Source: Antedon mediterranea
Taxonomy: Eukaryota > Echinodermata > Crinoidea > Comatulida > Antedonidae
Direction: 5' to 3'
DNA length: 64,000 nt
Assembly (NCBI RefSeq): GCF_964355755.1
Contig: NC_092673.1
Coordinates: 3,167,001 to 3,231,000 of the forward strand
The notes below the pieces were generated by a model. It ran no database searches, had not been told where the DNA came from, and saw only the letters and a list, made by a program, of their open reading frames with translations. Each line of letters starts with the position of its first letter. Positions within the stretch are counted from its first letter, which is position 1. Made by a program: the position numbers and the translations under genes. This document shows positions 36,410-48,300 of the stretch, in pieces.

Positions 36410-37351
36410 TTATGTATCACCAATTATGCTCTGGACACTGAAACTCAACGCTGGCCTCTTTGTTGCTGACATTCTCTTTTTATCATCTTGTGAGAGTAAC
36501 TCATTTCCAGCGCTTCTTTGTATTCCTACGTCATATTTACGTAGAACCGATGTGAAGTTTGAATAATGACCAGCTATGCGATAAGAGGGGGGCGATTCCC
36601 CTTCATGTACGCTACCAGTAATGGAACTGGAATTAATAGGCCTATCAGTGGTCAATTCTGATGTCGACGACAGCAGCAGACGTTTAGAACCAGATAAGAC
36701 TACTGGATGTGGAATGGTGTTTGCAGCCGACGACGGAGAGGATGTTTCAGATGGCGTTGCAGCAGTGGAAGATGTCTGTTGTTCTGATCGACGTTTCCTC
36801 TTGCGACGGAAGTTGCCATTGTCAAACATTTTTTCACAATCTGGGTCTAGTGTCCAGTAATTTCCTTTCCCAGGGTCTCCATCATTCCGTGGAACTTTGA
36901 CGAAACAATCGTTTAGAGATAAATTGTGTCGTATTGAGTTTTGCCATCCAGTTTTACTTTTTTTGTAAAATGGAAAATGATCAGAAACAAATCTGTAAAT
37001 ACCACTAAGCGTGATTTTCTTGTCTTTAGCCGACTGAATCGACATCGCAATGAGAGCTGAGTAAGAATACGGCGGTCGTACAATTTTGTACAGATCATGA
37101 TGTGTTGCAGCGAATGGAAACCAAATGTCCGTGGGGTTTAAATAGGTCGAGCTGGGCAGAGGAATTCGGTGATAACTAGGTTGATGATGGCCTGGATAGT
37201 AGCCTGTTGAGTTATGGAAGTCTAGCCCTACTGTTGAAACGTAAGGCGATGTATGTGTCCCAAGTAATCCAGATGTGTCTGCTAGTCTCACTGGTGTTGG
37301 GTGCTGTATCGACGAATACTCCATTGTAGTTTCACCGTTGTAGTAATACAT
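36410..37351 (-). CDS. FOXI: Forkhead box transcription factor, FoxI class
   Basis: The single-exon gene encodes 313 residues. A forkhead (winged-helix) DNA-binding domain spans about residues 91-185: [16 protein letters not shown], then recognition-helix text [16 protein letters not shown], then [10 protein letters not shown]. The FoxI-typical extension [17 protein letters not shown] follows directly and supplies a basic nuclear-localisation cluster. The N-terminus is Tyr/His/Pro/Ser-rich and the C-terminus Ser/Thr-rich, ending [14 protein letters not shown] chose the ATG at 37351; an in-frame ATG nine codons later is the alternative. FoxI factors act in ectodermal, pharyngeal and ionocyte development in vertebrates; the role here is not shown. 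Class assignment rests on the domain plus extension. Vertebrate FOXI genes usually have an intron after the domain, which is absent here. Confidence 0.92.
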   Translation of the reverse strand: MYYYNGETTMEYSSIQHPTPVRLADTSGLLGTHTSPYVSTVGLDFHNSTGYYPGHHQPSYHRIPLPSSTYLNPTDIWFPFAATHHDLYKIVRPPYSYSALIAMSIQSAKDKKITLSGIYRFVSDHFPFYKKSKTGWQNSIRHNLSLNDCFVKVPRNDGDPGKGNYWTLDPDCEKMFDNGNFRRKRKRRSEQQTSSTAATPSETSSPSSAANTIPHPVVLSGSKRLLLSSTSELTTDRPINSSSITGSVHEGESPPSYRIAGHYSNFTSVLRKYDVGIQRSAGNELLSQDDKKRMSATKRPALSFSVQSIIGDT

Positions 37352-37463
37352 ATCGATAAAATATTAATTCCTGTAAATATGTGATTCTTACAGAGTTTTT
37401 TTCACAGGGTATTAGACATCCAGAACTTTAGCAAACGAGTCTATCTGCAACCGAAAAGTTGTA

Positions 37464-37514
37464 TTTTATATAGGTACCCAATGCGCTGTAGAATTGAAAG
37501 TTTCTATGACGTCA
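37464..37514 (-). promoter_or_regulatory. FOXI core promoter: TATA box and CRE
   Basis: On the minus strand TATATAAAA (37464-37472) lies 113 bp upstream of the FOXI ATG. An inverted CCAAT pentamer (37479-37483) and a perfect palindromic CRE, TGACGTCA (37507-37514), are just upstream of it. The order and spacing suit a TATA-type regulated promoter. CREB/ATF binding is inference. Confidence 0.55.
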
Positions 37515-37519
37515 GACTA

Positions 37520-39963
37520 ACAAACAGCCAATCACGAATACGTTTGTCGTTACGGTTATCAACTTTTTGAGTTTGCACTGCTAGTTGAACTGGAGTCATT
37601 TGATACGGTATTCTCTTTGAAGCTTGTCAGCTATATTTACCTTAGATTCAATTCTTGTTGCTATAAACAACAACTGATTAGATGCCATATTTATTAATAA
37701 TAATATTATCAAATTATATTTGTTTGGGTTTGTTAAATCGATACTGCTTCTTACTAGGCCTATATGGCTATAAGTTAAAGAAAGTGAAAATTGTAAAGAG
37801 TTGGGTGATTGAATACAACTGCATGATATTAATTTGTAGGAAAAAAGAAAGAAATGACGTGTCTGTTCTCCGCAACCGCCGCCCTAACATCCAAAATGAT
37901 ATATAGGTGATCCGCATGAAACGTATAACCTATTGTTCTTATTTATTGATATTAAAAACTGAAGCAGTGTTTTATACGTAGGCCCATCCTACACTTTCCA
38001 TGAAACTAGACATTGTAGGGTTTCTCTAACATTTCCAAACACGACTGTGTACATTGTAGCTTACGTACAAATCGCCTGAGGTAGGCCTGGCTGTCTTTTT
38101 GACTTTGTTGGTACACTTAAACAATCAACCTGGTGTAGGCCTAGATCCACACCACAACTTTTAAATTGTTTACGTCTGGAGTAATTTTGTTTATCGTGAA
38201 AATACAATTCATTATATAAACACACAGGTATTATTGGTTTTCTTCTTTCGGAATACTAACTCACTGGAACTGAACGTGTAAATGAATCTGGTAATTCCAC
38301 GAAAGGGGGACGATTTGATTGTCGTCGTGAACGGTTCCAATATATCTATTTCAACCAGAGTGTGTGAAAACAAACATTAATCGTATTCTTACTGAAAAGG
38401 AACGAAGAACAACGTCTCCTGAAAACGTAAACATAGGTGAATTGGTGAAAATTAAACTGTAACATAGCTCGGTCAAAAGTTAATTCGTGAGATCAGTATC
38501 AACTAATCAAAGAGTTGACAAACAAATATGCGAGTAAATTATACGGCTCAGTTTTCTTTGGTTGAAGTTCAGTGCCAATCTAACAGATTAATTACTTAAC
38601 ATTTAAGACGTAGACGACAAAGGCCCACGCCCGTCACACAATCACTACCCTGACATTTCGTATACTTTATTTTATTTAATGCAGTTATTGTAGATCAGTT
38701 ATTTTTTTCCCAACCGCTCTCTAATTGTTAAAGATGTTGGCATATTGTCCCCCTGAAAATAGCCATTGTTTGTTTATTATAAGAGTTTTAAAACAATGTT
38801 GAATATAATGTCACAAAAATAATTGAAAGCTGCCAACCAATGTGTTTTTGGTTGATTTTAACTATTTATTTTGTCATTTTATTATTATAAGTGAAAATAT
38901 AATGTTTTGGGGTGTTTTTTTCTACGGCAGTAATTAACTTGATTAAAATTAGAAAATAAACCTATAAAGTCTGATTTGCCTGCTTGTTTTTTTATTATTT
39001 TATTACTGTTTTTTTACTTTTAATTTGATTCCTTATTTGGTCTGTATCGTATATCGAATTTTGCATTTTCGCTTTGTTGAATAGGAAACAAACATTAATA
39101 ATATAGTAGGCCTAGTAGGCCTAAGTGATAAATATAATGCCCAAATCGGCGAAATTGCCGTTCCCAAGTTTTATTTTATCAATTTCGCGCATGATAGCGG
39201 ATATATCTCATAACACGATAAGTGTGTGAATTCAATCTGATACATTGCATTTTGTATCAGTGGAGTTATTGATATGAAGCAATTAAAATCGTGTTGAGCT
39301 GGCGTATCAGTGACCAGTGACCAAACCACAAACGTGAAAATGCTGATTGATGGTCGGTAGATTAAATGAGCATTATATTAGATTGACTCCATTATTAATT
39401 TGGATGTTTCTTGTTTAATAAAATTGTCCTTTTAAACGCCAAGAACAACAAGGCACTAAGAATTACAATCGTTATACAATAGTTAGGCCTATTTGAAAAA
39501 AAAATTGAAAGAAAAAAATAGGTTTAAATAAATGATTTATTTTATTCGTTTAATTATTACTTTTTAAAACAAATTTAGCATGGAATATTATTCCATTCTG
39601 CTTTATTATAATCCGGTATGTTATAATTATGAATTTTAATTAAATTTTTTTTAAATGAATTAAAAAAATTAAACAATAGTGACCTTATGTAAAAAATACT
39701 TTAAAAATATAATTAGATTTGAAATAAATTTAACTTCGTCATTTTCATTTCTAAAAAACGGATCTATAATATTATGGAGTTACTATTCTCTTTGTTATTA
39801 TATTTATGGGTACAATTTATTTATTCGGAATTACACCTTTAGTGCAGGGAGTAGCTCCTGAGTGTAAGTAAGTAAGTGTAATAGTATTGGCCCTCAACCA
39901 AACAAAAGGCTATTGCCCTACTTAGCCGAACAAAGACATTTCGAAGCCCGCCCACTACCAGTT
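37520..39963. other. Intergenic region upstream of FOXI
   Basis: AT-rich with scattered 'aggcctag' words. Near 38728 there is 'ttaaagatgttgg' followed by 'attgtccccctga', which resembles one end of the TTAA-flanked element family. No exon or RNA gene is recognised. It may contain FOXI regulatory sequence. Confidence 0.45.
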
Positions 39964-40036
39964 GCCTCCTTGGCGCAGTCGGCAGCGCGTCAGTCTCATA
40001 ATCTGAAGGTCGTGAGTTCGAGCCTCACAGGGGGCA
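39964..40036 (+). tRNA. Elongator tRNA-Met (anticodon CAU)
   Basis: The 73-nt gene folds as a full cloverleaf. Acceptor strands are GCCTCCT and AGGGGGC; the A box is TGGCGCAGTCGG; the anticodon loop is CTCATAA with CAT at 39997-39999; the T arm is GTGAGTTCGAGCCTCAC. It matches the animal elongator Met tRNA closely, including the T-T pair at the base of the anticodon loop. A run of T residues follows within 10 bp as a pol III terminator. There is no intron. It is a single copy in the window. Confidence 0.96.
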
Positions 40037-40433
40037 CTTTATTTTTTTGATACATTTAAACTTATTAAACATTCTTTTAAATTCTGCATTATGAAGGAAA
40101 CAAATTTATATTTAGGGAAATTATCTTTTTAAAATAAATTTTACTTCCAAATTAAATTCATCAGAAGAATGTTTTTGTTGTTTGTTAACGTTTTCCGTCT
40201 TCCGACATTATGCTTTCCACAATTTGTTTCCATTTTTTCTGTTTATGGCAGGATGGTTTGTTATTGTGTTAGTGTCTACTTGTCCTTGTAAGTCTTTCTT
40301 TATTTTGTTCATCCAGTTATTTCTTGGTCTTCCTACGGGTCGTTTTACTTTCCTTCATTGTTTGTTTGATTGGGGTATCATCCGGTAATCTAATTAAGAC
40401 TGTATCTATAAATTATATCCATATCTTTCTTAG

Positions 40434-40535
40434 CTATGTCTACACTATAAAACTAGTTAAACAAAAAGTGTGATGTGCCCAAATATGGTAGTGATATGAC
40501 ATCATGTTCATATATGGGCACATCACAAATTTATT
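40434..40535. mobile_element. Inverted-repeat element, CTCTGTCTACACTATCAAA family, copy 3 (truncated)
   Basis: The left end (tgtctacactataaaactag) and one 21-bp unit are present. The right inverted end after 'atgggcacatcacaa' is missing. Confidence 0.65.
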
Positions 40536-41294
40536 ATTGATACCACTGTTGGCCGATTCTAATTAGAATAAAATATACTTCATACAAAATATACTTTTCA
40601 AATAAAAACGATTTATTAAACAACATCAGTACCATATTGTCAAACAAAGAAAACGTTCTTTTTACAGTTTAATGCAAATATCAAAATTATATAAATTGAC
40701 CTCCTAAAGAAAAAAATACTGTAGGCTACATTTTTACTAAATTAAGGTACACATTATACATAAAAAGATATTCTTTCTTTTTTCAGAGGCAAATTTGAAA
40801 AATAATGTGAAGGAATGTACTTGTGCTGGACGAAGGTGATAAAACATAGATCATGCAGCCGTTTGTCCATCCAGCTTTCTGTTGACACCCCCACCCATCT
40901 TCTAGATTGGTTAGGCCACACTGAATAGATTATTTCATCATTTTGTCATTTCCCCTTCAAATGACAGTATGTAATACAAAAATATATAAGAAATTTTGAA
41001 AAATTAAATGTTTGTCGATTTTAAAAGTTTTCATATCCCTTCACATGATTTTGTATGTTTAGATGTTTGAACTTTTTTTATTTACTGTACATGTGTTATT
41101 CTCAGACACAATCTTCCCAGTTTATACAATCCTTTCAAATAATCCCATTTGAAATTTGAACTTTCAGCAAGTCTTTCGTTTGTATTGTATCAGTACCATC
41201 AGTAGTTCATAGGTTTATATATATATACATACACAGGTCCTGTCCATTGTAGCCAAATCCTTGTAAATGTGTTATACCAGTAACTGTCCGTCTG
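40536..41294. other. Intergenic region downstream of SNRPG
   Basis: AT-rich and probably includes the SNRPG 3' UTR. TTTATT near 41078 (AATAAA on the minus strand) is one possible polyadenylation signal. No other feature is seen. Confidence 0.45.
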
Positions 41295-42035
41295 TTATAT
41301 AACTCTCTCCAATGCTTCTAACAAGATGATACTGTTACCTCTAATAACCTAGAATAAAAAAATTAAAATTAAAATATTCAATTTCTTGATTTATTTCAGA
41401 TAGTGGATCCCAGATAGTTATTATTGGAACAAAGACAGGAATTAAATTTGCTCGACAACGGATACATACCACCATTCCGATTTCATGCTTTTCGTTGCCT
41501 CTTTCTTCAACTGCTTCATCGATTACCAGGTTCATAAATGGGTCGAATCCACGTAAAACACCAGTAACTTTTCTGTTGCCATTTACTTTCACTGAAATTA
41601 TAAATAAGTACAATTATTTTTTAGCCTCTAGCCTAGACTAGTCTTATTCGTATCGAGAATGTTTGTAAATAATATTATAATACAAATTGAATAACTTAAC
41701 ATTAACAGATGAATTACTTACATGCTAATCTTTTTTCCATGAATCTGAAACAAAAAATATACAAGTAAGTTTAAGAAAATAGATACTTATAGGTTAAGCT
41801 AGGCATAGCATACCTTCTACAGTAAGCTAGGCCTACTTACTTAGCCTAGCCTCCACGGTACACCGCTACTGGAGCCTCTCGGCTCTGCCCTGAAAACGAG
41901 ACGATGACGGCCTAAACTATCACGTTATTTATCTCAACTAATAGACAATATAACGCGTAATATACAATAAGGTGAACAGAAAAATACAAAAACTATAACT
42001 AACTTCTTTAACTCTGGTGGATGTGCTTTACTCAT
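41295..42035 (-). CDS. SNRPG: Small nuclear ribonucleoprotein G (Sm core protein SmG)
   Basis: SmG is one of seven Sm proteins forming the ring on U1, U2, U4 and U5 snRNAs in the spliceosome. Exons in transcript order are 42035-42004, 41744-41722, 41591-41470 and 41348-41295. All phases agree, giving 76 residues, the same length as human SNRPG. The Sm1 motif reads [21 protein letters not shown] and Sm2 reads [13 protein letters not shown]. The second exon is only 23 nt. The gene is head-to-head with OGA, start codons 286 bp apart, suggesting a shared promoter. Identification is firm. Confidence 0.96.
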
Positions 42036-42321
42036 AGTTGATTATTTGGATAATATTATTATATTCAAAAACTTTTAAATCACACAACAACAAGACGCTC
42101 AACCACCGTTTTGATGAAGCGCCCTCTATCATAAAAAATATATTGATAAAAATTACATACAATTTATGAAATAGCCTGGCAACTAATGACGATTGCAAAA
42201 GAGTTGCGGAAGAAGATGTGTTATTTTTAACAATAAAACCTAGTTTTTTATCTATTAGAGATTAAATTAAATTACAAAATATACAATAATAGGGATTGAG
42301 TTTTCTGGTGAAGTTGTGGAC
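42036..42321. promoter_or_regulatory. Putative bidirectional promoter, SNRPG/OGA
   Basis: These 286 bp separate two divergent start codons. No TATA box is obvious at a fitting distance in either direction, as is usual for housekeeping head-to-head pairs. The promoter role is inferred from position only. Confidence 0.45.
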
Positions 42322-45300
42322 ATGCTTCCACGAAATAACGAGTTGCTTTGTGGTGTTGTTGAAGGTAAGGCCTCTCTCATCAGCTCAGTACTGCTAGCTA
42401 GTAGTAGGCCTAGCCTTTCCCAACCAACCATCATTAAAAAATAGTACAGCCCCCTCTGTCTGCTGGCTCTGCCTGAACTGAGCAGCCTCTTTATGTTGAT
42501 GTATTGTGGGCCCTATATAGTAAGATCTACTTCTACTGCTAGGGAGGAATACATTGATAGTTACAGTATAATTAAACGAGTCGGGAGAAGATTGCTTAGC
42601 TTATTTTTTATAATCTAGTCTTATTATATAGTCGTACTAAATCATTCGTTGTGTATTTATTTCAAGATACATACATCATGATTGATTTGCATAGAAAGAA
42701 TCGGTGGTGTATCACTGCCATGCATTCATTACGATAGTTCAAGAATTATAATAAACCTAAATATTGTTATCAAATAACATGCTATAACACAACAATATAA
42801 ATTCTTTGTTTTGTTCTTACAGGATTCTATGGCAGACCTTGGCGGACAGACCAAAGAAAGGATCTGTTTTGTTTGATGAAACGTCTGGGTCTTAACACTT
42901 ACATGTATGCACCCAAAGATGATGCTAAACATAGAGCGTATTGGAGAGAGTTGTATTCTGTTGAAGAAGCTGGTACAAATAAACATTATTATGACTTTAT
43001 CATAATCATACATATATCCACACAATACAACACAACAGTACAATAAAAACCCATCCTTTAACACATTAATTTGTCAACCAGTATTAAAATAAGAGGCAAA
43101 TATATTTGTTAACACTACAGCCAATCCTTATTCGGAGGACGTCCCTATTAAAAGTGAACACTTTGTTGGGACTACAGTATAAATTAAGCTACCAGTCAAA
43201 AGTGCTCAGAGGTTAAACCATACAGCTATAATGTTATAGCTCTATGATTAAACAGTAAACCCTCTGTGCTAGTTACTCAGTCTACTTTAAAGATGTATTG
43301 TCCCCTGAAAAAATTACTAATTTAACACAAAAAGTGGATAACTTAATTAATACTGCAAAATGGGCTATTAAAAGTCTGATTTTTTAAATCTTTATTGTTC
43401 ATGGTTTTTGAGGACAATACAATTAAATAAGTAATTAAATTAAACTGCATCAACTCAATAATAATCATTATCATTATACACAGATCATCTGACTGCATTA
43501 GTAACAGCTGCAAGGGAAAGTGATGTGCAATTTGTCTATGCTCTTTCCCCTGGCTTAGACATTACCTACTCAAGTCCTAAGGAACTGACTGCCTTAAAAC
43601 GCAAACTAGAACAGGTATTTCATTTTAATTTGTTATTTATTTATACTGGGTAACTGCTTCAGTCAAAGAATGGTCTCCCAGAGGGCCCAGTTATGATCGG
43701 AGGCTGTGTGTGTACTAGTACACCGGGGTAACCCCCTACTCGTCTTGAAAGATGTACTAGGTTCTTTAAAGTGCACATGAACTAGACACTGGACCTATGG
43801 TTTATAGTCCTTATCTGAAAAGACTTGTTCTACCACCAGAACCATGGAACGAGTGAGGCTCAAACCCTTGCCGATGTTTAAGGCTACGTAATTACGGTAC
43901 TACTGTCTTAACCGCTTGGCCACTCGCTCATTTGCTGAAGATATAGTTTGAAATGCCTTACATTTTTGTTTATACTATCATAGAACAGGTATTGATTGTT
44001 AAGTTTGTAAGGCATATGTATGTTCATGGATGCGAAGAAACATTAATTATTATTACTAGTATATTAGTGAATATTATGTTATTATTATGTTAATTTTCTA
44101 TTTTACAGGTGTCCCAGTTTGGTTGCAAGGCATTTGCTATTCTTTTTGATGACATTGATACTGACTTATGCCAAGCAGATAAAGATGGATTTCAGTCTTT
44201 AGCACATGCACAAGTTTCTGTCACTAATGAAGTATATGAACATCTCAATAGGCCATGCTTCTTGTTTTGTCCCACAGGTAAGTCTTATATTGTTTGTTGT
44301 AAATACCCTATTAATACAGAAACATGTATCTTGTAGCCTAAAGCGTCAACACTATCAAACTTTTGAGAAAAAATCCTGGCATTTAAATTTCAATTTATTT
44401 TCACAAGATACATCAACTGGTTGCATTTGAACCCATAACCCTGGCTGAGCTACAACCCCACTATCCAGGCTACCACTCCACTAAATATAATATTATTTTA
44501 GTATCTTAAACTATTTGTGTTGTTTTTTCTTCAGAATATTGCTCCACGAGAGCTACACCTAGCGTAGAGTCATCGGAATACCTGGCGATTACTGGTTCCA
44601 AACTTCACCCGGACATCCTATTTATGTGGACAGGTAAAATGGCCATGATGATCATGATAAAGAACCAATGTTAATGTTAATCAATATAATATAGTACTTA
44701 TTTTTCAATGTCTTAAGCTCTGTCTACACTATCAAACTAGTTTAACAAAAAAGTGCCCAATTATGGTAGGGATATGCTTAAATATGTCCATATATGGGTG
44801 CATCACATTTTTTTGTCACATAAAGTTTTATAGTGTAGACAGAGCTTTTGTTATAAACATTTGATAATTTGACAATTAAAACTGTGTTTTATTTATATCA
44901 AGGTCCAAAAGTGGTATCAAAGACAATCACCTGTGAATCAATTAAACAACTATCAAGCGTAATTAAAAGGAAGCCAGTGATATGGGACAACATTCATGCT
45001 AATGATTATGACCAGAAACGACTCTTTTTAGGTATTTTTTACTATTTTATATTTGAATATGTTCTCGTGAGACATATAGGAGCATTTAATTCATGCATTC
45101 TTAAATTACTTACATTGACATGCCAGTGAACGTATGACGTAAAAACCTTGGGATCTGATCTTGTAATCTCTATAGTAACACTTGTCTGTTGTGGAAGTGG
45201 AAGTACACAAGCTTTGCCCGGGCTTATGTCCGGCTAAGTGTGTAGCTTAGCCCCAGCCTAGATCCTAGCATGCCATAAAAATGATGTAATTACTAATAGT

Positions 45301-48300
45301 GTAGCAGTCGGCATAGTTGATGTGAAAATCTAAAAGTTCCTAATATAATCAACATATTTTTACAGGTCCATATGAAGGAAGGTCAACCGAGCTTATACCA
45401 TACTTAAGTGGTGTACTCACAAATCCCAACTGTGAGTTTGAGAGTAATTTCATAGCATTTCACACATTGGCTTCCTGGGCTAAGAGTGACTTGGAAGAAG
45501 ATAAACAAGATCTTGCAATGGGTAATTAATTTTCTTTTTTGTACATCCGTTTTTAAAAAATATACTAAAACATAAAGATTATTTTTTTGTGTATGGCTGT
45601 GTCATGAACTTATTTGAAAGCCTAAGTGTCAGTTTATATCTCGTCTGGTTAGACCAGATAGTCCTTAAGACTTATATCACCACCATAAACAAATCTAAGA
45701 ACAGATAGGAACGCGTAACAGTCCTTTGATCTTATGTCTGGCTGCGACAAATACCAACAGTACTGTACTATGTACATATTCTCTGCAAAGCGTGGAACTG
45801 ATCGTGACGCAGCCACATATAAACCCTTTGATCTTCAGAGCGCAGCATCCTGTTTATATTGCCTTGCTTAAACCATACTGAGCACATTTTTTTTTAAACA
45901 ATTTTTATTTCATATTTCATGGTGAACATTGTATATTTTTTGCTAATTTGTGGTTTTTACAAAAAATATTTAGGTGATATTTCAGACAATCCAACAATAG
46001 CAGCAGAAATCAAACTTGAAAGAGATGGAGACAACGAAACGCCACAAAGTCCAACGCCACATCATGGAAGGTACAACCCTCTGTCGGCTTTGAAGGCTGC
46101 CATAGTTGATTGGTTAGAAATCATCCAAGAACCAAGAACGGCTGAAGGTTTACGTACTGATCCATCTGGTCTTATAAACGCAAACTTGGTTGCAGCCTCG
46201 GTAAACGCTGCTCCTATCCCGAGCATAAACACATGTATGGCGGTAACGCAAACTACAAACTCAACGGTTACTCCGTTACCGCCCGAAGGAACAATAAGTA
46301 GTGGTATTGTGAAGAATAAAAACCTTATGGAAAACCTTGTTAATTCTGGTAGTAACTATACACCAATAATGAACCCTGTCAGTTCTCTAGTAACCAAAAC
46401 AACTGATGAAGTTTTAGAACCAATGGACTGTCTACCTGAAGTGGACACTTCAAAAGCTAATGTTGTACCGACAAAATTGAGCTCAGTTGTTTCAATATGT
46501 CCGTCCACTGTTTCTAAAAACTTTGACTCTGCAATGCAAGTGGACGATAGTTTAAACAAAGACATTAATAACAAAAGCGACACTTCTACGGATACTGAAA
46601 TGCAGATAGATATGGACCAAAATAGTAAACTTATCGAAGATTCAATTTCTGGGACATCAGTGACTGTACTGTCTGAAACGGTTAAACATGGAATTGATAA
46701 ACTAACTTTAGAAGATGTAGCCCTTTTAGTAGACCTATTCTATTTACCTTATGAACATGGAAAACAAGCAGTGCATTTACTAGAGGAATGCTTTTGGTTG
46801 AAATCAAATGCATATGCAGTAACAGAAGCTAAGAAGATTGGCAGTCCTTCTGATAAGGTATAGTTTTTGTTGTTGTCTAGTAATGTTTTTTTTTTCATCT
46901 TAATGCAGCTCTTGCATTCCTCAGACAACTCCTGCATCCTGCCGCCATGTCCTGCATCCAGCCGCCAACTCCCGCATCCTGCTTCACTTCTGCAACTCTT
47001 GCATCACTTTTTCTGCAGCTCTTGCATCACTTCTGCAGCTCTTGCATCACTTCTGCAGCTCTTGCATCTCTTGTTCCACAGAAAACTTTACCAGCTCTTT
47101 CATTCCTCTGATCAGTTGCACAGCATCCTGCTATTTGTCTCGTCTTACATAATTTATAATAATGTTCTTTTCTATTTATTTCAAGGCACTTGAGTGGTCA
47201 GATAGAGCAGCCCGATTTGTTGAAAATGGCAAACGGATGAAAATAATGTTCTCTCGGCTAATGAATATTCCGAACCGCTCACTCATGTACGAAATCTACA
47301 GCTATGTTTGGGATATCGAAGGTGTTATTTCGTTGTTGATGTCTTTTGTAAAGTGGCTGGGTAGGTATTCATACAAATGAAAATGATTAAAAACATACAC
47401 AAAAGTTTTAGTGTGTAATTTATCTAAACTAAAAATTAAATTAACTAAAATATACACTTTAAAAGAATTAAATTCATTAATCAGCCTGTAATAAAGTTTA
47501 CTATGACAATATGTAAACTTAAACTTTATTTCTGGCAATAATTACAATTAAAGTATAACAAATTTAAAACCAGGATTATTGTGATGCAATATTGAATAGG
47601 TAGCTTATAAGAAACCCTAAATGATCAACATGTCACTTAAAAGAACTATTTTATAGTATTTGAAGTTGTGAAGTGTCTAACAGTAACAATACTCACAAGA
47701 TTAATGAGAATATCAGAGAGAAATATAAATAACTGTAACCATAGTGATTATGTAATCATTGTTATGCTGTACATCCAAAATAAGCTTGGTTTTCACTTGT
47801 TTGAAAGAATTATTTATTATCAATCAGAATTATTTAGAATTAATTTATCATAAATTTTAATCTTTAATATATAAAGTAAATTATAAATTAAACTTCAAAT
47901 GTTTTTATGCATTATATATTTACGATGGATGTATTGATCAAGTGTACACAAACTTTATACCACATCTTTTTGAATATGATTGTTATGTTGGATTGATTGA
48001 AAACTAAGACACACCTTTTTTAATAAACAATTTTTCATTTACCTGTGAGGTATTAGCGTGTGATTTCTTAATCATGTGTCTGTGATACCATGCTGTTGTT
48101 TGGTATCATGGCAACCAATTAAGGGTTGATTACTTTTTTGGCAATATTAATAAGATTATGGGGGTTAAAATTTGTGACAGAACAATAAAAACACATGATT
48201 GTAAGATCACTTAGCTCCTCACATTTTAAAGAAATGTTTCAAAGATTGCGATGACTTGTTTAATGCTAATTTAGTTCCAGATTAATAATAATAATGTAAA

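Noticed and set aside
43838-43930. tRNA-Leu/Ser-like gene on the minus strand
   Set aside because: It is the head of a SINE found four times in the window, without acceptor-stem pairing.
44109-44336. Open frames running past exon ends (e.g. beyond 44277) as separate small genes
   Set aside because: They are OGA exons read through into introns; the spliced phases agree with the family.
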